Shown here piece after piece: positions 1 through 7,344 of a stretch of DNA of 17,511 nucleotides. This stretch comes from an uncultured Oscillospiraceae bacterium. GTDB taxonomy: Bacteria > Bacillota > Clostridia > Oscillospirales > Oscillospiraceae. The position numbers and the translations under genes were made by a program. Position 1 is the first letter of the stretch; each line of letters begins with the position of its first letter. Below the pieces are notes generated by a model. The model worked only from the letters and a program-made list of their open reading frames with translations. It was not told the origin of the DNA and searched no databases. Where the stretch lies: positions 1 through 17,511 of the forward strand of contig CAJULJ010000056.1 in NCBI GenBank assembly GCA_910587395.1, written 5' to 3'.

Positions 1-21
1 CCAAATTCGTTGTATTGCCAT
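1..21 (-). CDS. possible start of a further gene, cut by the window edge
   Basis: An ATG (complement of 19-21) follows an AGGAG-like ribosome binding site (complement of 26-30) with only four bases between, and opens a frame reading MAIQRIW to the window edge. It lies downstream of the hydrolase terminator on the same strand. Seven codons are too few to name a product or to be sure it is a gene. Confidence 0.22.
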
Positions 22-71
22 TTGGCTCCTCGTTTATTGACGACACCATCTAGCGCAGAAAAGCAAAAGAT

Positions 72-101
72 AGCAGGGCGGTTTGATTGAACCGTCCTGC
101 T
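72..101 (-). terminator. intrinsic terminator of the minus-strand lipid/membrane operon
   Basis: A 12-bp stem (72-83 with 90-101, one imperfect pair) and a 6-nt loop lie 18 bp past the hydrolase stop codon. On the minus strand the stem is followed by a T-rich run (ATCTTTTGCTTTTC). It closes the four-gene operon. Confidence 0.75.
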
Positions 102-118
102 GTCTGACATTCCCGGCT

Positions 119-1087
119 TTAATCAAACTCTTTCCAAAAATCTTTTATAGCTGCTTCATAGCCCTCTTTATCAAAATAATAGCTCATCCCATGATCCGCT
201 CCAGGTACAATAAACAGTTTTTTAGGTGCGGCGCAGGCTGTATAATTCTCATAAGTCATTTCAATGGGTACAAAGTGATCCTCGGTGCCATGGACAAACA
301 GCACAGGAACCTTACAGCATTTCAGCGCGTCTACCGTGGAATATTCATCTGTTGCCATCTGGAGCCGCTTTTTGAACATTGTTTCAGCCATGATTCCTCG
401 TAAGCCATAGGGCATATGCAGGTTTTTGTTGACAACATGTTTCCAAATCGCCTGTGGTGATGTGAACCCGCAGTCACCAGCAATTCCATGCACATTGCTG
501 GGCAAATCCAGGCCAGCGGCCATCAGCACTGTGGTTGCCCCCATGGATACGCCAGCAAGGTAGATTGGCAGTTCGCTCCCACATCGTTCCGTGACCCAAC
601 CTACCCAATCCAACACGTCATATCGCTCCACCAAGCCAAAGCTCATGTATTCGCCACCACTGCTGTTCTGCCCCCGTTGTTCCGCATATAAAACGCTGCA
701 ATCATTTTTCTCCCAAAAACCGGCCATCGTACCAAAATCGTAGGCCCATGAGGTCCGCCAGCCGTGCATAGCGATAATGATTCGTTTCGGATTTCTGCAC
801 GGTATAAAATGCCCAACCAAAGTGGTTCCGTCATGACTGGTGATCTCCACCGTCTCGTTTTCTTTTGATTCAAGCCGTTTTGCCGCCGCGTTCAGTTCGG
901 TCAGGAAAGCGCTATCCTGTTGGATTCCGGAAATCAGATCTCCCGCTTTTTGCATTGCCTTCGGCCCCTCCCGATCAACAGCCGCTTTCACGAGGAATTT
1001 TGTGGTGAGATAGGTAGATAAAGATACAACAGCCGTGGCGGCAATTACAACACCAGACGCTTGCAGATATTTTTTGCTGCTTTTCAT
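119..1087 (-). CDS. membrane-anchored alpha/beta hydrolase (serine hydrolase)
   Basis: 322 residues. An N-terminal hydrophobic segment (about residues 11-36) probably anchors or exports the enzyme. An alpha/beta-hydrolase fold follows: oxyanion motif HGW at 108-110, nucleophile elbow GVSMG with Ser181, acid Asp270 in HGTED and His299 in GADHG, so the Ser-Asp-His triad is complete. It resembles the YqkD/Bem46-like hydrolases, whose substrates are mostly unknown; an esterase or lipase-type role on a lipid or acyl ester is likely. I chose the ATG at 1087 because AAAGGATG precedes it at good spacing; a frame open to 1162 has no comparable site. It is the last gene of a four-gene operon with a patatin phospholipase, a DUF308 protein and a TVP38 protein, which suggests membrane-lipid turnover. 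The fold is near certain; the substrate cannot be told. Confidence 0.9.
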   Translation of the reverse strand: MKSSKKYLQASGVVIAATAVVSLSTYLTTKFLVKAAVDREGPKAMQKAGDLISGIQQDSAFLTELNAAAKRLESKENETVEITSHDGTTLVGHFIPCRNPKRIIIAMHGWRTSWAYDFGTMAGFWEKNDCSVLYAEQRGQNSSGGEYMSFGLVERYDVLDWVGWVTERCGSELPIYLAGVSMGATTVLMAAGLDLPSNVHGIAGDCGFTSPQAIWKHVVNKNLHMPYGLRGIMAETMFKKRLQMATDEYSTVDALKCCKVPVLFVHGTEDHFVPIEMTYENYTACAAPKKLFIVPGADHGMSYYFDKEGYEAAIKDFWKEFD

Positions 1088-1145
1088 AATGTCATCCTTT
1101 ACAAAAGTGATTGAGTGGAACAATTGCCTGCTTTGATATATATCG

Positions 1146-1652
1146 CTATTCTTCCCCATCAAGTGCGGGAGAACAACGTTTTGTAAGGCGAATGCTTACT
1201 GCAATAAGATCCAACCCAAGGAGAATAATGTGCCCCTCGAATTTCTCCGTTGGATAAAGCAACAGCATACTCGAAAAAGTCATACGAATAAGAAATTCAG
1301 CAAATGATCCAAAGGAGGCCGTCTTTGTGCCGATTGCCTGAATGGCACGAGACAAGGATTTTGATGCCTTTCGGATTCCAATGATTGCCCATGTTGTCCC
1401 CATAGGGCCTATAGATTCTGACCCATGAATGATAAAGACAATTCCGACCGTAAGCAGGACAAAGCCGTTTGCCAATTCTACAGAATGGTCTACCCATGCT
1501 CCGCCCTTGCGGAAATAGGCTATGCAGTACAGTATGCCGGCCAGCACCATGGCTCCACCCAAAACATAGGGCAGCCCTACCGTAATTGGGCCTGGAAAAA
1601 TGATACACAACAACCCGATGCTGGCAAACAAACCACAAATAAAACGCTTCAT
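1146..1652 (-). CDS. small DUF308/HdeD-like integral membrane protein
   Basis: 168 residues, mostly hydrophobic, with about five predicted membrane helices (near 4-21, 26-46, 60-78, 82-98 and 138-155) joined by short loops. The glycine-rich helices and overall plan resemble the DUF308/HdeD membrane proteins, but I see no diagnostic motif, so the family call is moderate. A GGGGAG ribosome binding site lies upstream of the ATG at 1652. It sits 48 bp after the patatin gene and 58 bp before the hydrolase start, so it is surely co-transcribed with them. A second DUF308-type protein lies at 8989-9591 in the exporter operon, so such proteins accompany membrane-lipid genes twice in this window. No biochemical role can be assigned from sequence. 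Confidence 0.75.
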   Translation of the reverse strand: MKRFICGLFASIGLLCIIFPGPITVGLPYVLGGAMVLAGILYCIAYFRKGGAWVDHSVELANGFVLLTVGIVFIIHGSESIGPMGTTWAIIGIRKASKSLSRAIQAIGTKTASFGSFAEFLIRMTFSSMLLLYPTEKFEGHIILLGLDLIAVSIRLTKRCSPALDGEE

Positions 1653-1700
1653 AAGCCTTGTGTCTCCCCTTCTTTCCTCATAAACGTCAAAAAATCTGCG

Positions 1701-2549
1701 CTAATCAGTAAGAAAGGACACGATTCTATGTCCATCGGAATACCCCTTTGCATAGAGACGGGCCATACAGTTGGGCTTCCGTTTCAAAGTGGTAACACCA
1801 CAAGTATTATCTGGGGCGACAAAAAGCAGTTTTCCCTGATCTGCATACTTTTTTGCCTGAGCTATCCTCACATTATACTGTCCGGCCCGGTGTTCCAGTC
1901 GATATGCGGCCAATGGATATGTTTTTCGGATTCTGGCGGCCAGAAATTTGTCTTTTTTCGAGGTGCGCACCGTGTCCAAAGGAAGGGTCAAGACAAGAAC
2001 TACCTTGTCGCAGCCCAATTCAAAGGCTTTTTCAAAGGGGATGGTGTCCCCCAATGCGCCGTCATAATATGGAACCATGTCGATGAATTGAGGCTTGCAC
2101 ACATATGGAATGGCACAAGACGCCTTCAATACATCATAATTGTCCTGGCTAATATCATTCTTGCTGAAATATTTGGGGTTTCCACTCTCTGCCTCGGTAG
2201 CAACCATTAGAATTTCCATCGGATTTGCCATGAATGCCGGATAATTCAACGGATCTACTCCTGCGGAATTGCTAAGGGTTCCATAAATATAGTCCAAATC
2301 CAGGAAAGACCCTTTGCGGATGAAATTTTCCCAACCCATATATTGTTTCCGTTGAGAATATTCCGCAAAAAAGCGCTGGTTGCGTTGAGATTGCCCTGCG
2401 GCAAAGGATGCAAGGTTGGCGCTTCCCGCCGAGACGCCGATCCCCAGGTCAAAGCGGATTCCTGCGTCCAGGCAAAAGTCGAATACCCCGGCAGCATAAA
2501 TTCCCCGCATACCGCCGCCTACGTCAACAATTCCTGTTTTCTTTTTCAT
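1701..2549 (-). CDS. patatin-like phospholipase (YjjU/RssA-type)
   Basis: 282 residues. It has the patatin layout: oxyanion loop GGGMRG at 11-16, nucleophile motif GVSAGS with Ser40, and the DGA of the Ser-Asp dyad with Asp163. Length and C-terminal part fit bacterial YjjU-like patatins, which act as cytosolic or membrane-associated lipid acyl hydrolases. No signal peptide is visible. The start at 2549 lies inside the preceding gene (26-bp overlap with the TVP38 stop), with GAGG about nine bases upstream, so translational coupling is likely. Placement between a TVP38/DedA protein and a second hydrolase supports phospholipid remodelling or lysophospholipid turnover. The family call is firm; the lipid substrate is inference. 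Confidence 0.92.
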   Translation of the reverse strand: MKKKTGIVDVGGGMRGIYAAGVFDFCLDAGIRFDLGIGVSAGSANLASFAAGQSQRNQRFFAEYSQRKQYMGWENFIRKGSFLDLDYIYGTLSNSAGVDPLNYPAFMANPMEILMVATEAESGNPKYFSKNDISQDNYDVLKASCAIPYVCKPQFIDMVPYYDGALGDTIPFEKAFELGCDKVVLVLTLPLDTVRTSKKDKFLAARIRKTYPLAAYRLEHRAGQYNVRIAQAKKYADQGKLLFVAPDNTCGVTTLKRKPNCMARLYAKGYSDGHRIVSFLTD

Positions 2550-3240
2550 CGTATGCGGCCTCTTTCTTATTTTTCTTTCGGTAGATATAACAACTGATGA
2601 TTGACACTACACTTACCGCTATCTGAACCGCAAATGGGATTAAGAACGCTGGCGATATAGGATCGGCTATATTTGTCCCCATAATCGGAAAGGTAACGAT
2701 TGGTAAGGCCATCCCTAAAGTGCTCCCAGTCAAATACTTAATGTAATGTATGCCTATTGCTCCCATATAGAGGCTCAATACATCGCTGGGCAGAATATTG
2801 ACTGCTCGTGTGAAAAATGAAAGGACAAATTCATGGCTTGTCCGCACCTGTCTTAATGCTGCTGCTTTGGGATATTTACTGACAATGTGATCAATCACAC
2901 CCTTTCCAAGCTGGCGCCCCAGCCAGTAGGGAAGGGACAGCATAATGCAAGCTCCAACGGTATTAAGCAGGATTGCAGTTGGCAACGGGAAAAGAATGCC
3001 ATTTGCAATAAAAAGGAAACCACTGTATATAAAAACACTTACACTTTTCAGTGCAAAAAGGAACAGCATAAAAACGGCGGCAAGCACTGTGTTCTGCGGT
3101 GAATGGCCTAAAACTCCATCAACTGTAAAGTATTCTCTGTGCCGAAAGCATACGATCAGGATAGCGGCCCAAATAAAAATAAGGATAATTTTGTATATGC
3201 GTTTATAATGTATCTTTTCATCCGAAACTTGTTTCGACAT
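2524..3240 (-). CDS. TVP38/TMEM64 (DedA-superfamily, VTT domain) membrane protein
   Basis: 238 residues. A basic N-terminus leads into a first helix (about 17-34), then the VTT core: a hydrophobic block near 52-88, GACIMLSLPYWLGRQLGKG near 106-124, re-entrant-type SFFTRAVNILPSDVLS near 141-156 with a conserved Arg and Pro, and two C-terminal helices. The tail is basic and charged. DedA/TVP38 proteins are linked to phospholipid scrambling or lipid-carrier recycling and membrane homeostasis. The ATG at 3240 is preceded by AGGGGA at good spacing. It is the first gene of the operon, and its stop overlaps the patatin start. Codon use and AT content are clearly different from the radical SAM gene upstream, which may mean separate ancestry. 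Confidence 0.88.
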   Translation of the reverse strand: MSKQVSDEKIHYKRIYKIILIFIWAAILIVCFRHREYFTVDGVLGHSPQNTVLAAVFMLFLFALKSVSVFIYSGFLFIANGILFPLPTAILLNTVGACIMLSLPYWLGRQLGKGVIDHIVSKYPKAAALRQVRTSHEFVLSFFTRAVNILPSDVLSLYMGAIGIHYIKYLTGSTLGMALPIVTFPIMGTNIADPISPAFLIPFAVQIAVSVVSIISCYIYRKKNKKEAAYDEKENRNC

Positions 3241-3270
3241 AAAACGTCCCCTATTTCACTTGAAGAAAGA

Positions 3271-3303
3271 CCGCAGTTGGGAGCACATGCTGCGGCCTTT
3301 TTT
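3271..3303. terminator. hairpin between the radical SAM gene and the TVP38 operon
   Basis: CCGCAG (3271-3276) pairs with CTGCGG (3290-3295), with AGCA/TGCT in the loop able to stack. The plus side is followed by CC and six T; the minus side by TCTTTCTTC. It lies about 100 bp past the radical SAM stop and 30 bp before the TVP38 start, so it probably terminates the radical SAM transcript, or acts as a leader hairpin for the TVP38 operon. Confidence 0.5.
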
Positions 3304-3309
3304 CAGCAT

Positions 3310-3337
3310 ACTATATCAGTCGGAGCATACAAGGCAA
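3310..3337 (-). promoter_or_regulatory. candidate promoter of the TVP38-patatin-DUF308-hydrolase operon
   Basis: On the minus strand an extended -10 (TGATATAGT; hexamer at 3310-3315) sits 16 bp from a weak -35, TTGCCT (3332-3337). Transcripts would start near 3303 and carry the 3271-3295 hairpin in the leader. This is a consensus match only. Confidence 0.3.
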
Positions 3338-3393
3338 GTATTTCCCGCAAAGATGGCTCCAACGTATTTTCCATAGTTAGAGCATCATCCCCG

Positions 3394-4758
3394 TCAATCC
3401 CGTTTTTCCTGTTTTTCAGCATGGCTGGCGCCCCACAGCCGTTCTGCCTCCGGCTTCCAGCATTGGGCATAAGAAACGCATTTGTCGCACAGATGATCAA
3501 CGCTCTCCGGGGATTGTAGATCAGTAGAGTGGGCCCCAGTGCGGTGCACCATCTCCCGCAGCTTCTCAGGGTTCTCCAGCATGGGACAGGGGAGCAGGTG
3601 ATTATCGTTGAAGGGCTGCCCGTCATGATACGCCATGAACATGGGGGATCGCAGACAGTCCAGCAGGGATTTCTCCCGGATGTTGGAATCGGAATAGTGG
3701 ACGAACACACAGGGATCGACGTCGCCGTTGGCATTGATGTGGAGGTATCGGCGGCCCCCGGCAATGCACCCGCCCACATATTCGCCGTCGTTTTGGAAGT
3801 CCATGGCAAACAGGGGCTTGGTGGAGCGGATTTCCCGGATGCGGTAGTACATCGCTTTCCGCTGCTGAGGATTGGGCATCAGCGTCGGGACAGCATCATT
3901 GCCCACGGGCATATAGTGGAAGTACCAGATGAACTGTGCGCCCCACTTTACCAGCTGGTCGATGAACTCATCGGAGCTGATGGAGTCCAGGTTCTGGCTG
4001 GTATAGCAGGCGGAGATGCCGAAGGGCAGGCGCTTCTGTCGAAGGATGGACATGGTCCGGAGCACCTTCTGGTACACGCCGTTTCCGCGGCGGCCATCGG
4101 TGGCCATTTCAAAACCTTCCAGGCTGATGGCGGGGATGAAGTTCTTCACCCGCAACATATCGTCCGCAAATGCCTCGTCGATGAGGGTAGCGTTGGTAAA
4201 CGCGAGGAACTGGCAGTCCGAATGCTTCTGACACAGGGCGATGATGTCCTTGCTTCTCACCATGGGTTCGCCCCCGGTGTAGATGTACATATAGACGCCC
4301 AGCTCCTTACCCTGCTGGATAATGGAGTCGATCTCATTTAGAGACAAATTTAGCTTATTACCGTATTCGGCAGCCCAGCACCCGGTGCAGTGAAGGTTGC
4401 AGGCGCTGGTAGGGTCCAGTAGGATAGCCCAGGGGATATTGCAGTTGTATTTCGACCGCATGTCTTCTTGGATGGGCCAGCCGACGATATTGGCGTTCAG
4501 AAGGAAGTTTTCAAAGGTGGCTTTCAGCACATCATTGTCCACTTCGCGGAAGATGTTCATGAGCAGCTGATGCATATTGTTGTCCGGGTCATTGATGACT
4601 GTGCGGAATGCGTCCCGCTGTACAAGGAAACTGTTGGGGCCGTCTCCAGCCAGCCTGTCCACCCATTCCATCAGCTTGGGGAGGTTATGCTCCGGGTCCT
4701 TCTCGATGTAGCCATAGGCGGTTTTCAGGCCGAGCTTGCCCAGTGTTTTTGGGATCAT
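3394..4758 (-). CDS. radical SAM enzyme with C-terminal SPASM-like cluster domain
   Basis: 454 residues. An N-terminal region of about 105 residues precedes the radical SAM core, whose CNLHCTGC motif (Cys120, Cys124, Cys127) binds the 4Fe-4S cluster that cleaves S-adenosylmethionine; GGEP follows at 162-165. The C-terminal part has Cys331, Cys350, Cys391, Cys424, Cys427 and Cys433 in SPASM/twitch-like spacing, so one or two auxiliary clusters are expected. Such enzymes modify peptides, proteins or small molecules; some families act on lipids. Start choice: AAGGAGA lies before the ATG at 4758, and a near-consensus promoter lies upstream. The gene diverges from an XRE regulator and is followed by a membrane-lipid operon, but no dedicated substrate gene is evident. 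Family call firm, function unknown. Confidence 0.93.
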   Translation of the reverse strand: MIPKTLGKLGLKTAYGYIEKDPEHNLPKLMEWVDRLAGDGPNSFLVQRDAFRTVINDPDNNMHQLLMNIFREVDNDVLKATFENFLLNANIVGWPIQEDMRSKYNCNIPWAILLDPTSACNLHCTGCWAAEYGNKLNLSLNEIDSIIQQGKELGVYMYIYTGGEPMVRSKDIIALCQKHSDCQFLAFTNATLIDEAFADDMLRVKNFIPAISLEGFEMATDGRRGNGVYQKVLRTMSILRQKRLPFGISACYTSQNLDSISSDEFIDQLVKWGAQFIWYFHYMPVGNDAVPTLMPNPQQRKAMYYRIREIRSTKPLFAMDFQNDGEYVGGCIAGGRRYLHINANGDVDPCVFVHYSDSNIREKSLLDCLRSPMFMAYHDGQPFNDNHLLPCPMLENPEKLREMVHRTGAHSTDLQSPESVDHLCDKCVSYAQCWKPEAERLWGASHAEKQEKRD

Positions 4759-4802
4759 AGCGATTCTCCTTTTCTATCTTTTTTGAATCTTCCCAGCGAG
4801 AC

Positions 4803-4876
4803 TAAGTGTTTTGCCCTTAATAATTATAAGTGCAAATCATTGTGTATGTCAACGGAATTTTTACCTAAACTAAGTG
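4803..4876. repeat. three TAAGTG repeats between the radical SAM and XRE genes
   Basis: TAAGTG occurs at 4803-4808, 4827-4832 and 4871-4876, two of them as ACTAAGTG. The middle copy overlaps the radical SAM -10 box. They lie next to a regulator gene and could be its operator half-sites; this is inference. Confidence 0.4.
4823..4852 (-). promoter_or_regulatory. near-consensus sigma-A promoter of the radical SAM gene
   Basis: On the minus strand TTGACA (4847-4852) and TATAAT (4823-4828) are separated by 18 bp. Both hexamers are perfect. The predicted start is near 4816, about 58 bp before the ATG at 4758. A TAAGTG repeat overlaps the -10 box, so repression by the adjacent XRE protein is plausible. 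Confidence 0.75.
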
Positions 4877-4902
4877 CAGTACTGATGTTAGGGGATTGTG
4901 TC

Positions 4903-5250
4903 ATGAAAGCAAAAAAAGAACTCAATATACAAATCGGGGAGCGCATCAAACGGGCGCGGGAAAAAGGTGGGATGACCCAGGAGCAATTCGCGGAGCTGAT
5001 CAACAAAACACCGCAGTTTGTATCTGATTTAGAGCGGGGTGTTTCCGGCATTTCCATTGAAACACTGAGGACAATTTGCGAAAAACTGTGTATATCCAGC
5101 GACAGTATCCTGTTTGCCAGGCGAGATGAAAATGATGTCTCGGAATTGACAAGCAAATTTCGGAAAATGTCTCATGTGAAGTTTCGTGCTTTGGAGCAGA
5201 TCGTGAACGCACTACTGTATACCGAGGCCGAGATTGGTAGCGACCAATAA
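4903..5250 (+). CDS. XRE-family helix-turn-helix transcriptional regulator
   Basis: 115 residues. A Cro/CI-type HTH spans about residues 9-68: GERIKRAREKGGMTQEQFA gives helices 1-2, and the recognition part reads TPQFVSDLERGVSGISIETL. A short C-terminal tail of about 45 residues has no recognisable sensor domain. I chose the ATG at 4903 because AGGGGAT lies about eight bases upstream; the frame is open further upstream without a comparable site. The gene diverges from the radical SAM gene, and the intergenic TAAGTG repeats are candidate binding sites, so it may regulate itself and that enzyme. A strong bidirectional terminator follows the stop. HTH identity is firm; target and ligand are unknown. 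Confidence 0.9.
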   Translation: MKAKKELNIQIGERIKRAREKGGMTQEQFAELINKTPQFVSDLERGVSGISIETLRTICEKLCISSDSILFARRDENDVSELTSKFRKMSHVKFRALEQIVNALLYTEAEIGSDQ

Positions 5251-5261
5251 TGCAACACAGA

Positions 5262-5317
5262 GCAAAAATGCGGCGGCAGTCTCAAATGTGAGATGCTGCC
5301 GCATTTTTGCAGCATCT
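5262..5317. terminator. bidirectional terminator with two alternative hairpins
   Basis: GCAAAAATGCGGC (5262-5274) pairs perfectly with 5298-5310, and an overlapping stem joins AGATGCTGC (5291-5299) to GCAGCATCT (5309-5317), followed by a T run. Convergent genes end on both sides: XRE on plus at 5250, and the 30-residue ORF on minus at 5320. It can serve both. Confidence 0.8.
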
Positions 5318-5319
5318 TT

Positions 5320-5412
5320 TTATCGATCACTGGTCAGCCAGTTACTCTCCTGGGAGAAGATGAGGTCGTCTACATCCCCCGGAGCAACGGCGGCCTTACG
5401 GGCTTTTTTCAT
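5320..5412 (-). CDS. 30-residue small protein downstream of oleate hydratase
   Basis: An ATG (complement of 5410-5412) is preceded by GGAAGGAGG, a near-perfect ribosome binding site about eight bases away, and opens a 30-codon frame ending in TAA just before the strong terminator at 5262-5317. The peptide begins MKKARKAAVAPGDVDD and ends in SNWLTSDR: a basic N-terminus, an acidic middle and no membrane helix. It begins 66 bp after the oleate hydratase stop on the same strand, so it would be the last gene of that transcript. I do not recognise the protein. Support is the RBS plus its tidy position between stop and terminator. It could instead be the decayed start of a longer lost gene. Confidence 0.5.
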   Translation of the reverse strand: MKKARKAAVAPGDVDDLIFSQESNWLTSDR

Positions 5413-5478
5413 GAGGGAGCCTCCTTCCAGGTGGGATTTTACAACGCAGCTGAGTATGTGGAACGGAGGCACAAGCGG

Positions 5479-7254
5479 CTAAATGACATGGTACTCCTTC
5501 AGCAGCTTTTCGATGTCGGTGCCCTGCGCCTTGCTCAGAACCTTGTGCAGGGCGAACTTTTCGATGAGGTTCAGGCTCATGTCCGTCAGGGGCTTGCCGT
5601 CCCGAAGCTTAACGGAGGCGTCCAGCAGGTCGCGCACGTCGTAGGTGCTGCCCCATACCTCGGGCACGCCCCGGTCTACGTCCAGCAGGGTATACACCGC
5701 CTCCATACCGGTGCGCATGGAATATTCGGTAGTGAAGATGGTGTCCCGGGCCGTCTCGGCAAACTGGCCCAGGAAAGCGAAGTTAACAGCGCCATCAGGC
5801 ACCACCTTCGGGCGGTCCGTGTCGTTGCGGGGCATGAAGAAGGCGTCGATATAGGGCATCATGACAGGCACAGTGTTGGCGCTGTGCTCCGCCAATCCCT
5901 CGATCTGATCCTCGGGCACCCCCAGGTGGTACAGCCACTCCATGCAGATTTCCTTGCCGGTACACTCCCGCATGGGCTTCTTCACGTAGTCGCCGGGCAC
6001 GTCGGTGAACAGGGAGTACACCCACACCAGGCAGTGATCCTTAGGCTGCTCCCGGAACTGAGGCTGGCGGTTGATGGTCCAGCTCAGCAGCCAGGAGGAA
6101 TCCTTCACGGTAACGATGCCGCCGGTGACCACCTTGCCGGTGAAGGGATCCCGCTTGCAAATGTTCTTGATATAGGGGATGATCTGCCCGTCCAGGGTTT
6201 CCACCGTGGCAGACATCCAGTTGGTCTGCTCCGGGTCGTAGCAGAACTTGTCCGGGTTGCCGAAGGACGGGTCCTGGGCGGCAATCTTACGCCACATATC
6301 CCAGCCGCCGCCGGGCTTGATCTCGGTGTTGTAGGGGGCCGGGGTGTTCTGATCGCCCATGGTGGAATTTTCCACGCAGCCGCCGTTGGTGATGAACACC
6401 AAATCGTTCTCCGTCAGATCCACAAAATTCTGGCCTTCCCCGGTGGTCAGCTCAATCCGGCTGGCCAGCTTTTTGTCCGGCTGGATGTCAAACTCCACAT
6501 TCACCACCTTGGTGTTGTAGTGGAACTGCACGCCGTGCTCCTCCAGGTACTTTACCATGGGCAGAATCATGGATTCGTACTGGTTGTAGCGGGTAAAGCG
6601 CAGCGCCTTGAAGTCAGGCAGGCCGCCGATGTGATGGATGAAGCGCTTGATATACCGCTTCATTTCCAGGGCGGAGTGCCAGTTCTCAAAGGCGAACATG
6701 GTGCGCCAGTAAAGCCAGAAGTTGGAGTTCAGCACCTCGTCGCCAAAGAAGTCAGTGATGCGTTTGTCATAGAGCTGCTCATCGGGGGTAAAGAACAGCT
6801 TCATGATCTCCATGGCAGCCTTGTCGGACACGGCGAACTTACCGTCGGTGTGCGCGTCCTGCCCCCGATTGACGGTGGCACGGCACAGGGAGTAGTTGGG
6901 ATCTTCCTTGTTCAGCCAGTAATACTCGTCCAGCACACTGACGCCCTCGGTCTCAATGGAGGGGATGGAGTGGAACAAATCCCACATGACCTCGAAATGG
7001 TTGTCCATCTCACGGCCGCCCCGCATGACATAGCCCACGTTCTCAAACTTCCAGCCGTCGCAGGCGCCGCCGGGGATGGGATCCTTCTCGAAGATGTGGA
7101 TGTGCTCGCCCTTCATCTGGCCGTCCCGAACCAGATAGCAGGCGGCGGTAAGAGCGGCCAAACCGGTGCCAATGATGTAGGCCGATTTGTGATCCACGCC
7201 TTCCGGTTTCTTGGGGCGGGCGAAAGCCTCATAGTTACCACTGGAATAATACAT
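5479..7254 (-). CDS. ohyA: oleate hydratase (FAD-dependent fatty acid double-bond hydratase)
   Basis: 591 residues, the usual length of the Firmicute enzymes formerly called myosin-cross-reactive antigens. It adds water to cis-9 (and some cis-12) double bonds of free fatty acids such as oleate and linoleate, giving 10-hydroxy acids; FAD acts structurally. The dinucleotide-binding fold opens with IIGTGLAALTAA (27-38) and HIFEKD (52-57). The RGGREM motif supplies Glu82, and Tyr201 lies in MKRYIKRF; both align with the catalytic Glu82 and Tyr201 of the Staphylococcus aureus enzyme as I recall its numbering. I chose the ATG at 7254 because AAAGGATG lies upstream, and the protein then has the family's normal N-terminus; the frame is open to 7332. 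It lies 137 bp downstream of a TetR gene on the same strand, with a leader hairpin and palindromes between. The role is detoxification of host or dietary unsaturated fatty acids. No truncation is seen. Confidence 0.97.
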   Translation of the reverse strand: MYYSSGNYEAFARPKKPEGVDHKSAYIIGTGLAALTAACYLVRDGQMKGEHIHIFEKDPIPGGACDGWKFENVGYVMRGGREMDNHFEVMWDLFHSIPSIETEGVSVLDEYYWLNKEDPNYSLCRATVNRGQDAHTDGKFAVSDKAAMEIMKLFFTPDEQLYDKRITDFFGDEVLNSNFWLYWRTMFAFENWHSALEMKRYIKRFIHHIGGLPDFKALRFTRYNQYESMILPMVKYLEEHGVQFHYNTKVVNVEFDIQPDKKLASRIELTTGEGQNFVDLTENDLVFITNGGCVENSTMGDQNTPAPYNTEIKPGGGWDMWRKIAAQDPSFGNPDKFCYDPEQTNWMSATVETLDGQIIPYIKNICKRDPFTGKVVTGGIVTVKDSSWLLSWTINRQPQFREQPKDHCLVWVYSLFTDVPGDYVKKPMRECTGKEICMEWLYHLGVPEDQIEGLAEHSANTVPVMMPYIDAFFMPRNDTDRPKVVPDGAVNFAFLGQFAETARDTIFTTEYSMRTGMEAVYTLLDVDRGVPEVWGSTYDVRDLLDASVKLRDGKPLTDMSLNLIEKFALHKVLSKAQGTDIEKLLKEYHVI

Positions 7255-7271
7255 ATATAACATCCTTTCCC

Positions 7272-7288
7272 GAGCCGTTTTTCGGCTC
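7272..7288 (-). promoter_or_regulatory. leader hairpin just upstream of the ohyA ribosome binding site
   Basis: GAGCCG and CGGCTC (7272-7277, 7283-7288) form a perfect 6-bp stem with a 5-nt loop, ending a few bases before the AAAGGATG site of ohyA. It may stabilise the mRNA or limit ribosome access. On the plus strand it is followed by TTTTG, so a weak plus-strand terminator is an alternative. Confidence 0.4.
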
Positions 7289-7310
7289 TTTTGTTTGATG
7301 GGCTTATCAT

Positions 7311-7339
7311 AGTATACTCGTCCTTTTTTCACAATAAAC
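7311..7339 (-). promoter_or_regulatory. candidate ohyA promoter
   Basis: On the minus strand a good -10, TATACT (7311-7316), has only a poor -35 about 17 bp upstream (GTTTAT, 7334-7339). The predicted start near 7304 gives a leader of about 50 nt holding the 7272-7288 hairpin. The weak -35 would fit control by a regulator bound upstream. Confidence 0.4.
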
Positions 7340-7344
7340 AGAGC

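Noticed and set aside
3529..4341. 270-codon plus-strand open frame
   Set aside because: It is antisense to the radical SAM gene, where the cluster cysteines are conserved on the minus strand.
5293..7260. 655-codon plus-strand open frame
   Set aside because: It is antisense to ohyA, whose catalytic motifs are intact; the His/Val/Gly-rich translation is typical of a shadow of a GC-rich gene.
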